From Lachnospiraceae bacterium UBA1753 (lineage in GTDB: Bacteria > Bacillota > Clostridia > Lachnospirales > Lachnospiraceae): a stretch of 26,391 bases of DNA. How positions within the stretch are numbered: the stretch's first letter is position 1; each line of letters starts with the position of its first letter. Shown piece by piece: positions 15,092 to 22,571 of this stretch. The translations under genes were made by a program, and so were the position numbers. The stretch lies in the NCBI GenBank assembly GCA_002317595.1, contig DCHL01000153.1:27229-53619 (forward strand), written 5' to 3'. Under the pieces are notes generated by a model, which worked only from the letters and a program-made list of their open reading frames with translations, made no database searches and had not been told where the DNA came from.

Positions 15092-17275
15092 GTGGCAGAT
15101 ATACAGAATTTGATATTTAGTAAATTTGGGGTAGATATTAATACTGAAAATGTCTTTACTCTATACAGAATAGATAGTCCTGATATTTCACCCGAGGAGC
15201 TTGAAGTACAAATCCAAGGTGCTCATAAAAGGTGGAACTTGAGTATAAATGGGGCAAATGAAAAAAATGCTGAAAGAGATAGGGCAAGATTGGAGAAGGC
15301 GGATTCGTATGAAGCAATTCTGAAGGATGTCAAATTACGAAAAGCGCTATTTAAATACTATAATAAGCCTGCAGAAACTACGGAAGATGCAGTGATATCG
15401 GGAGGCAGGTCGACCAACTTTGCCAAGGAGTACTTTTCTCTAGTTGCAACAAGTAAAAGAATTACAAGGGCTGATGTTGACTTCTTTTTTAACTTCTATC
15501 AGGCAGAGAGAGAAAATAAAAAAGAAATTCTTGAAATGTTGGCGACGGAATTCAAAGTTCCTGGACTCGGTAAAGGCGACCTGGTGGGACAAGAAGGCAC
15601 TGAAGAGATAGATGGGAGGAAAAAGGATAATGATAGTCCTTTGATTGTCAATTTGTTTCAGGAAGCGAGTGTATTATCAATTAGTCGTGCGATTCAGAAA
15701 TATGAAGAAGCATGTAAAATTGACGAGATAGGTAATCGGTATCCAGAAATACGAGGAGGGTTATACAGTCTCCTTGGACTGACAGGAATTAGAAATTCAA
15801 AGCAGTTCTCAGAGTATATTTCCGAGAAAGGACGGGAAGCTTATGCGAATAGGCAGGAAAGAGGGGCCGACTATATTCCACTTGTTGATCTGTATAATAT
15901 ACTAAAGCGGGTGAGTGAATATCAGGATGTTGTTGATAATTTCTCGCAATTTTTACTACTGTTGAGATATCCAAAGCTGACACCATATATGTTCTCTTTT
16001 GTTGATATGAAACCTAGTACTTTATCGGGGATTGTGAAGGTCGCAAAACGTGATTATGGTTTTGTAAGTGAGAATGATTTCTTGCTTAATTACTTTAATC
16101 TGATATATAAGAATTTTGGTATTAGTATCAGTAATATCAGCGCTATAATAAATAAAGCTGAGAGGAAATCAAAGAAGGACACTGATGAGAGTGTTGAAAT
16201 TAATCCAATTCAGGAAAAAATACTCAGTTTAGACATCCAAGATGAGAATAGATTGGACAACAGAGTGGAAATATCTGTGGGGGCACAGATTCTTTACTGG
16301 TTCGTGTACTGGCCCGTCTACTTATTATATTTTCTGTTTGAAGTTGCTAAGGCTGTTTTTACAAGGATTCGCTGGCTCTCAATTCCGGGTTTTGTGATTC
16401 TTTTTATAGTAGAGAGCTGGCTGGTGCCAAAGTATTGGATTGATAACCTGTGGGTATTGCGAAAAATAGCTGTCAAAATACAGTGGTTGTCAGTTTTAGA
16501 TGAATTTTTGGGCGTCTATGGAAAAAATACTGCGGAAAACATTCTATTATCGTCAGTAATGATAATTTTGTTGTTATTAGTATACATTTTTCCGCCATTG
16601 TTCTTATCTAAGTTCATTGTTGGATTTTCAGATGACTTTAATAAACGATTTGACTGGATTGGTATTGAGAGGTCATTTCAGGGTGTTATTAAGAATTTAA
16701 GAAATAGGACAGAGAAAAGATATTTAGCCAATCAGAATTACTTTATAAAAAGTCATATTGTAAAAGTTGTTATAAATGTTGTCTGCCTTGCTGTATTGAT
16801 TGGGCTGTTTGTTTTGGCCCCTATATGCATAAGAAAAATTCACGGAAAGCTTGACTCACTTCGTGGGCCAATCGTTGATGATGCTGTGACAGCAGAGGAA
16901 GAGAATACAGCAGATGCGACTGAAGGCAAGGAAGGGAATACAGCTAGCGCAATTGTGACAGGAGAATCTGACGCTACAGATGATGCTGCGTTGGATACCG
17001 CTGTAATGGACGAGAATGTGTCAGAGAAAGAGAATGATTCAGAAAATGATTCGGTTGATCATGATGTTGTAATAATCATAGAAAGTACTGCAAATATAAG
17101 ATCTGGGCCAGGAACTGATTATGATATTGTTGCCACTGTCACGCGTGACGATGAATTAGCTGCAACTGGATATCATGGAACTTCGCTGGATGGATTTACA
17201 TGGTATGAAGTATATATTGATGATGAAATGAACAGGCGTGGCTGGCTAAGCCAGACAGAAATTGAGTTTAAATAG
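15092..17275 (+). CDS. Membrane protein with HPD-less J-like N-terminus and C-terminal SH3b domain
   Basis: The 727-aa protein has several parts. Residues about 1-92 align by eye with a J domain: EELEVQIQGAHKRW as helix II, KNAERDRARLEKADSYEAILKD as helix III, then LRKALFKYY. The HPD tripeptide is replaced in WNLSING. A helical, possibly cytosolic region follows (about 110-395). Hydrophobic helices lie near 398-418, 430-447, 482-507 and 557-579. A Glu/Asp/Ala/Thr-rich linker (about 600-656) then leads to a bacterial SH3b domain (about 658-727, with TANIRSGPGTDYDIV and FTWYEVY...RGWL). SH3b domains commonly bind peptidoglycan; whether the C-terminus is outside depends on an uncertain helix count. 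GTG 15092 is preferred because AGGTGA lies eight bases upstream; GTG 15080 and 15086 are in-frame alternatives. I infer an Hsp70 recruiter tethered to membrane and wall. Confidence 0.8.
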   Translation: MADIQNLIFSKFGVDINTENVFTLYRIDSPDISPEELEVQIQGAHKRWNLSINGANEKNAERDRARLEKADSYEAILKDVKLRKALFKYYNKPAETTEDAVISGGRSTNFAKEYFSLVATSKRITRADVDFFFNFYQAERENKKEILEMLATEFKVPGLGKGDLVGQEGTEEIDGRKKDNDSPLIVNLFQEASVLSISRAIQKYEEACKIDEIGNRYPEIRGGLYSLLGLTGIRNSKQFSEYISEKGREAYANRQERGADYIPLVDLYNILKRVSEYQDVVDNFSQFLLLLRYPKLTPYMFSFVDMKPSTLSGIVKVAKRDYGFVSENDFLLNYFNLIYKNFGISISNISAIINKAERKSKKDTDESVEINPIQEKILSLDIQDENRLDNRVEISVGAQILYWFVYWPVYLLYFLFEVAKAVFTRIRWLSIPGFVILFIVESWLVPKYWIDNLWVLRKIAVKIQWLSVLDEFLGVYGKNTAENILLSSVMIILLLLVYIFPPLFLSKFIVGFSDDFNKRFDWIGIERSFQGVIKNLRNRTEKRYLANQNYFIKSHIVKVVINVVCLAVLIGLFVLAPICIRKIHGKLDSLRGPIVDDAVTAEEENTADATEGKEGNTASAIVTGESDATDDAALDTAVMDENVSEKENDSENDSVDHDVVIIIESTANIRSGPGTDYDIVATVTRDDELAATGYHGTSLDGFTWYEVYIDDEMNRRGWLSQTEIEFK

Positions 17276-17291
17276 GCTAGACTTGTGTATT

Positions 17292-20200
17292 ATGACCGAA
17301 AGAGAACTGTTTTGTACCTTTTATGATGAATTTAATATAGTAAAAAGCGAGTATGATAGGACCAGATTTCAAGAGACTAATGAAGCTGGGATGGTATATC
17401 TCAAGCGGATGCTGTATCTGTCAGTGACGTCTGCTGCCTTGTATAACAAGCTGAATGGATTATTTAGGAGTAAATTCAAGTCAGAATATTCGGAGTCACT
17501 CAACAATATAGTGTTTGCGCTTGAGGAGTATGTTTCGATTTTTCCTGAATCTGTGACTAATCTTTATTCTGCAGTTTTATTTACAGTATCCCTGCTAAGT
17601 CCAATCGCCAGGTCAGAGATTGCTGAGTTAATTCACTATGATACGGATTTGGATGAATTATTTTTGGATCAACTATCATATACGATTATATTTGAATGTG
17701 CAATCCTAAACTTTGAGTTTGATAATGACGAATGGGGATTGCTGATTGTAGCTGCATTATTTGATGTTGTAAGTAATGTTTATGGAGAAGAATCTGTGCA
17801 GTATGAAACGCTGATCTGCGAAATAATTATTCATGCTTATGGTTATTGTCCGGAGTACGTAGTCGATTTGTATCACAGATATTTCAAGTTGCAGGATTTC
17901 CAATTGTCAAATGAACTTGCGGATGCATATTGGTTTGTGGCTTGCATATATGAAAAGGAAAAGATACCCAAGGCTTCAATGGAGGCATTCTATTCCTGCT
18001 ATCAGGTTCGCAAAGAGTTATATGGTGAGGATGATTGGTATACTCAGTTTGCAAAAAGGAATTATGCGTTAAAAAGTATAGTTTTAAAATCTCGTATGGA
18101 TGACGAGGAACGTTCAATCTTTGAACATTTTGTTGACTGCTGCATTAATGGATTGTTTGACAGTGTTACAGACAAAGAGGTGTTATTGCAGATTGAGGGT
18201 GAATCATTATACGCATTATGCCATTCAAAACTTTCATCGAGAGATTTGAATTATAATGAAATTATGAAATACAGAGAGATAGCATATCTGTTTCATGATG
18301 ATCCCCTAAAGGAATATATTGATCTTCGAGCGGCTGAAAATTTTCTGGGGCTGTATTATATAATGATTGGCGATTATGTAAAAGCCGAGTACTCACTATA
18401 TAATGCACTGGAAATTGATTGCTCTGAAATAAAGCTGATTTCATCGGATGAAATAAGGGCAAATCTGATATTGTTATATTGTTCTACTAACGAGCTTGAT
18501 AAAGCACAGTCCGTATTAGAGGATATGGAGATTGACGATTGCCGTTTTACAAATTTGGATCGGAATTTAAGCAATTTGGTCTGGGGTGATTTATTACTCC
18601 TATATATTAGTAACATTGATGAGTCTGATGATTATGCGTTGGATATTGCATCAAATATCTTACAAGAGGCGCAGACTGTATTTTTGGAAAATAGTGTGGA
18701 TACTATTTCTGATGAAAATTTTCGGATGATTCTTGCTTCTTTTAATGCAATTATTTTTTTCCATTGTAAGGGACGCGATGTTAGTGAGTACTATAACTTG
18801 TTGCATAAATATGAATCATTAGTTGGGGCAAAGGAATATTCTGTGGAATTGACATGCACTTTGGACTTGCTTTTATATTTGGCGACAGGACATGAAAGAT
18901 ATCTAATAGAGCTTCGAAAGTGTATTGATGATGGAAGAGTGGGTGCTGAATTCAGCCTGTCTATATATTCAGGTATGATAGCCTACTATGTAAAACAGGA
19001 ACGTGAAAACGAGGCGAAGATTCTGACTGTGTTTGTGGATTTGAAATTAAATATGTTGTTAAATCAGTACTGCCAATATATCAATGACATGAGATTGTCA
19101 GAGTTGTGTGAGCAGATGATTTATCCAATAAACTGCGCGTATTATGTCCGGAGAAAAGAGAAGGATCTTGAGAGTGCATACGATTTGATTATTAATTACA
19201 AATCTGTGGTATCGCTAGTTGGTCGTTATAGAAACAGAATTATTAATGATTATAATTTGGATTCTTCGCTGATTCATGAAATAAATGCTATTCAGGACAA
19301 ACTCTGTGTTCGTTATTATAATTCAATTTTCAATAATTTGAATGACGGGACTATGGATTTGGAGAGACAACTCCTGGATTTGGAATATAAATTTAGCTGC
19401 GCATATCCGGAGTCAAGGATTTCCATGCGAATAAGTATGGAGGAAGTCATTAATGCATTGCCAGATAATTCGGCAGTGATTGAATACTATCCTTATTTTT
19501 CGATAGAAAATGAATCAGAGGATGCTGACGTGTTTCTGGATGTTTACACTGTGGTAAAACAGGATGGCACAGTTGACATTGGTAGAAGAACAATAAACAA
19601 TGCAATAGAAGTATTGGAACAGGTAAGGTTATATTCTGATATGTTTTATAAAGAATCAACCCGGCGATTATCTGAAAATGAATCAGAATATAAAGAAAAG
19701 GAAAAGCGGGTCCTGTACAATGTGCTGATAGCACCAGAAATTAGTAAGCTTCCCGAAATAGAGAAACTTTATATTGCACCAACACAGGAATTGTCAAATC
19801 TTTCATTTGAGTTATTGACGGATGAAAGTAGAACTCTGATTGGGGAAAAATACAGTGTTGTTTATATTGAATGCATTCGTGATTTTATTTTTTCCATGAA
19901 AAAGGATTTTGGAGAGGGTGCGCTCCTGATAGGAAATCCAAAGCATTATGTGGAGCGGAGGCAGAATGGCCGACGTGGATGCAATGAAGTGGATGATCTT
20001 CCATTTAGTGAAGTTGAGGTTAAGCTTGCGGCGCACTATTGTAAATCAAAGTACTATATTGGCGATGAGGCGACAAAATCTTTACTGGATTTGGGCAAGA
20101 AATGCAGGATAATACATATTGCATCGCATGGAAACTTTGATACTAAAAATGAAACAAATGCGCTTTTTTCTGCCAGGATTATGCTGTCAAATAAGTTAAG

Positions 20201-20690
20201 TACGTCGGAAGAGGGAATTGATAGGACCGATGGTATGGTTACTGCCGATGAAATCAGTCGCCTTGATCTTCAAAATACTGAACTTGTAGTCTTGACGACC
20301 TGCTTGGGTGGTTGTAATTCAGCAGATTTAATACGTGAGCATCAGGGGCTTATTGGAGCCTTTTCTGCAGCTGGAGTAAAATATGTTATTTCAAATTTGT
20401 GGTATACGTATGATGCTGCAACTTCTCTGTTGATGAACGTGTTCTATTATTATTATAAGATTTTTAATGACAGTCCGGATACTGCCCTACGTAAGGCGAA
20501 GCAGTATCTGAGAAATATTACTGTGAGGGAAATAAAGCAGACAAAAATTGTGGACTATGTGTTGCAGAATGATAGCTTGGATTCGCCCTATAAGAAATCA
20601 TTGGAATTAATGCTTTCTCGTCCGGATAGCTTTAGGCCATATAAAAAAGAAATATACTGGGGTGGATTTGTCTGTTATCAGTGTAACTAG
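17292..20690 (+). CDS. TPR-CHAT caspase-like protease
   Basis: This 1132-aa protein is mostly helical up to about residue 750, with TPR-like units such as ADAYWFVACIYEKEKIPKASMEAFYSC (about 210-240) and AENFLGLYYIMIGDYVKAEYSLYNALEID (about 345-375). The C-terminal CHAT domain (about 780-1132) belongs to the caspase/separase clan. IIHIASHGNF gives catalytic His946, and ELVVLTTCLGGC gives catalytic Cys1004; GLIGAFSAAGVKYVISNLW and the closing WGGFVCYQ are family blocks. Both catalytic residues are present, so proteolytic activity after an Asp/Arg/Lys-type site is plausible, though specificity cannot be read. The ATG lies 16 bases after the previous stop with only a weak TAGG site, suggesting coupling; a TTG at 17262 is the alternative. 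Known relatives include Craspase TPR-CHAT and other bacterial caspase-like effectors. Confidence 0.9.
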   Translation: MTERELFCTFYDEFNIVKSEYDRTRFQETNEAGMVYLKRMLYLSVTSAALYNKLNGLFRSKFKSEYSESLNNIVFALEEYVSIFPESVTNLYSAVLFTVSLLSPIARSEIAELIHYDTDLDELFLDQLSYTIIFECAILNFEFDNDEWGLLIVAALFDVVSNVYGEESVQYETLICEIIIHAYGYCPEYVVDLYHRYFKLQDFQLSNELADAYWFVACIYEKEKIPKASMEAFYSCYQVRKELYGEDDWYTQFAKRNYALKSIVLKSRMDDEERSIFEHFVDCCINGLFDSVTDKEVLLQIEGESLYALCHSKLSSRDLNYNEIMKYREIAYLFHDDPLKEYIDLRAAENFLGLYYIMIGDYVKAEYSLYNALEIDCSEIKLISSDEIRANLILLYCSTNELDKAQSVLEDMEIDDCRFTNLDRNLSNLVWGDLLLLYISNIDESDDYALDIASNILQEAQTVFLENSVDTISDENFRMILASFNAIIFFHCKGRDVSEYYNLLHKYESLVGAKEYSVELTCTLDLLLYLATGHERYLIELRKCIDDGRVGAEFSLSIYSGMIAYYVKQERENEAKILTVFVDLKLNMLLNQYCQYINDMRLSELCEQMIYPINCAYYVRRKEKDLESAYDLIINYKSVVSLVGRYRNRIINDYNLDSSLIHEINAIQDKLCVRYYNSIFNNLNDGTMDLERQLLDLEYKFSCAYPESRISMRISMEEVINALPDNSAVIEYYPYFSIENESEDADVFLDVYTVVKQDGTVDIGRRTINNAIEVLEQVRLYSDMFYKESTRRLSENESEYKEKEKRVLYNVLIAPEISKLPEIEKLYIAPTQELSNLSFELLTDESRTLIGEKYSVVYIECIRDFIFSMKKDFGEGALLIGNPKHYVERRQNGRRGCNEVDDLPFSEVEVKLAAHYCKSKYYIGDEATKSLLDLGKKCRIIHIASHGNFDTKNETNALFSARIMLSNKLSTSEEGIDRTDGMVTADEISRLDLQNTELVVLTTCLGGCNSADLIREHQGLIGAFSAAGVKYVISNLWYTYDAATSLLMNVFYYYYKIFNDSPDTALRKAKQYLRNITVREIKQTKIVDYVLQNDSLDSPYKKSLELMLSRPDSFRPYKKEIYWGGFVCYQCN

Positions 20691-20740
20691 TGGTGGGCAA
20701 ATCGTAGATCTATTCTTGAATATTTGAAGGAGCAGACAAA

Positions 20741-21691
20741 ATGGGAATGGGACTGGCAAACGATATACGGCTTGATATGATGAAGAGTAATGTCACAATA
20801 GACCAGATCGATTCATATTATAAGGATTATGTTGAAAGCGGTAACGAGCAGAGCTTGAATTGCTTTATTGGAGCAATGACAAAATTTGCCTTGGAAAAAG
20901 TGAAAAGAATCCTTACTGCAGGTGGGTGCAAAGATAATGAAAATTTGAGGGATGTTTTACAGAATGGGGCCTATTTTGCATATAAAGCCATAAAGGCAGA
21001 TCGCGAGAATTGTTATATCAGGGATAATACTGTTTGGTATTTTAATAAAATATATATTAATCAGGCATATTCGTTTATCCGAAAAGATGTAGAATATAAA
21101 ACGAAGTATAATCCTGTCTCTGTGGATGAGGCGCTACAGGCTGAGATACCAGTTGATATTCTGCCACCTACTGAATCTGTTGAAGTAACATATGGCAAAG
21201 AAGAATTTCGAAGATTATTCCAGGTTATTTTTACAATATACAGCAGAGAACTGACGTTAGATTATAAAATTCCTCAGCGCAATTTTGCTCTGTTCTATTC
21301 AACAATTCTCTATCAGATTGAGTGCATAAATGCCCCAAATCTGTCCTCTTCCAAGTGGGCTATAGAAAGAATGGCTGACAACACTGTTGCAAGGCTTGCT
21401 GATGAGTCAGGGAAGAAGTTTGTTGAGCATGTGGATAAGGACATAACCTGGTCCAAGGAATTTATTGAGGCACTTGAGCATCCATGTGCTGAACTTGACA
21501 CTACTGAGCCTTTGCGTGATATTGTCTATACTGAAGCGTTTTCAAAGAAACGAATTGACGATCTTTCGGAGAATATGCAAAAGGTGTTGTATAGGCGGGT
21601 TAACAAAATCCTGAAAGCTAATCCTGCTTTATTACGACAGGTGGCAGAATATATAGATGGAACAATTAAACTCAGGAGAAAATTTGGATAG
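20741..21691 (+). CDS. Divergent sigma-70-family-like protein (ECF type)
   Basis: This 316-aa protein resembles a sigma factor region 2 over about residues 25-116. YVESGNEQSLNCFIGAMTKFAL matches region 2.1. ENLRDVLQNGAYFAYKAI matches the region 2.2 core-binding helix with its D-x-x-Q. NTVWYFNKIYINQAYSFIRKD matches region 2.3-2.4 (W...I..N.A....R). A region 4-like helix-turn-helix may lie near 158-228 (IPQRNFALFYSTI...SSKWAIERMADNTVARL), but this is weak. The last 90 residues are unassigned, so the protein is longer than a typical ECF sigma (about 190 aa). GAAGGAG is eight bases before ATG. The next gene encodes an anti-sigma-like zinc-finger motif, which supports the call. It could instead be a degenerate sigma adaptor. 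Confidence 0.62.
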   Translation: MGMGLANDIRLDMMKSNVTIDQIDSYYKDYVESGNEQSLNCFIGAMTKFALEKVKRILTAGGCKDNENLRDVLQNGAYFAYKAIKADRENCYIRDNTVWYFNKIYINQAYSFIRKDVEYKTKYNPVSVDEALQAEIPVDILPPTESVEVTYGKEEFRRLFQVIFTIYSRELTLDYKIPQRNFALFYSTILYQIECINAPNLSSSKWAIERMADNTVARLADESGKKFVEHVDKDITWSKEFIEALEHPCAELDTTEPLRDIVYTEAFSKKRIDDLSENMQKVLYRRVNKILKANPALLRQVAEYIDGTIKLRRKFG

Positions 21692-21710
21692 GACTTGAAC
21701 AGGAGACGAA

Positions 21711-22316
21711 ATGAATCATATCACAGAGGATAATTTTTTTCGATTGGCCAGCATTATTTCAGATAGGAAATATGCAGATGAGGATGCACTTGCAATGCTG
21801 GATCACATAGATGATTGTCAGGAGTGTTTCAGTCAACTATGTAATTACATTGCAATATATGATGCGACGGGGCCTTTCGGAGTGAATTTATTATTTCATG
21901 GAGCAGAAGAGACATCTTATGTGGCTGAGGCATCTGTGGAGTCTAGAGTTGTTGCGTCATTTAAGATATTAAAAGAAATAGTTCAGGACAAGATAAAATA
22001 CGGTCTTGAGCAAATTGACCATAATATGGGTTTGCTTTATTTTGATCAGCCTCTTATTCTGGCGACAAGAGGGGCGGCTCCTTTGGAATCGACGGAGAAT
22101 GTATGCAGGCTTGAGGACATTGAGAATGAGTACACATTTATTGTATATGACCCGTCTACGCATGAACTGTGTGTTCAGATTTCAAATGAGGATTTCTGCA
22201 ATTATGAATTATGGGTAAATGATGCCAGATATGTCCTTGAACGTAAAGGGGCACAATATGTGTGCGTTGTCCAGAACGTAAATGAGCATGATACAATAGA
22301 AATTAGGATAATTTAA
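21711..22316 (+). CDS. Soluble protein with anti-sigma-type zinc-finger motif
   Basis: This 201-aa protein has an N-terminal helical region with HIDDCQECF, i.e. H32-x3-C36-x2-C39, the core of the zinc-binding anti-sigma (ZAS) motif. A helical middle (about 68-115) follows, then a beta-rich C-terminal domain (about 122-201, with FIVYDPSTHELCVQI and DARYVLERKGAQYVCVV). ZAS proteins hold ECF sigma factors inactive and usually have a membrane helix; none is visible here. The gene is 19 bases after the sigma-like gene with GGAG before ATG, the normal sigma/anti-sigma order. It is the last gene before a terminator. I infer that it restrains the sigma-like protein and could be a CHAT substrate; neither is shown by sequence. 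Confidence 0.6.
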   Translation: MNHITEDNFFRLASIISDRKYADEDALAMLDHIDDCQECFSQLCNYIAIYDATGPFGVNLLFHGAEETSYVAEASVESRVVASFKILKEIVQDKIKYGLEQIDHNMGLLYFDQPLILATRGAAPLESTENVCRLEDIENEYTFIVYDPSTHELCVQISNEDFCNYELWVNDARYVLERKGAQYVCVVQNVNEHDTIEIRII

Positions 22317-22351
22317 TGAATGAATTAGGTGATTATCTCGCATGGAAGTCA

Positions 22352-22396
22352 GCCATCGCATTTCTCTTTTTGAGGAGATGCGGTGGCTTTTATTTT
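22352..22396 (+). terminator. Strong terminator ending the first accessory operon
   Basis: A stem of about 15 bp (GCCATCGCATTTCTC from 22352 with GAGATGCGGTGGC ending 22387; G-U pairs and one bulge) is followed by TTTTATTTTG. It lies 35 bases after the anti-sigma-like gene. Confidence 0.88.
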
Positions 22397-22571
22397 GTAA
22401 AAAATTTATTTGTAAAAATTTAAATTTTTTGACGGTAATCTTGAGATTTTAGCGTTCTTAATATTATCAGCAAATAAGAAGTCAAAAGGAGACTTAAAAT
22501 TACATTTTAATGAGAACTCGAATAGTTGAGAGTTCTTGAGCTTTCAAATGAAATTGAGAAGGAGAATACTT
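22397..22571 (+). promoter_or_regulatory. Leader and promoter region of the amidase-JAMM operon
   Basis: This 175-base gap starts with a very AT-rich stretch (22397-22430) that resembles an UP element. Directly after it is TTGACGG (22429-22435), then GCGTTCTTAAT (22452-22462). This spacing suits an ECF-type promoter (TGAC..., about N17, CGTT) better than sigma-A, because no TATAAT-like hexamer sits 17 bases on. Two inverted repeats follow: TTAAAAT-TAC-ATTTTAA (22494-22510) and AGAACTC-N10-GAGTTCT (22513-22536). AAGGAG at 22559-22564 serves ATG 22572. The promoter assignment is tentative. Confidence 0.4.

Noticed and set aside
22510..22539. Nine-codon leader peptide before the amidase gene
   Set aside because: The nearest AGGAG is about 17 bases away, the peptide has no regulatory codon run, and the bases are better explained as a palindrome.
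12901..22540. 12-base repeat AGAGTTCTTGAG at 12901-12912 and 22529-22540
   Set aside because: Several 12-base coincidences are expected in 26 kb, and the two sites differ in position relative to their genes.
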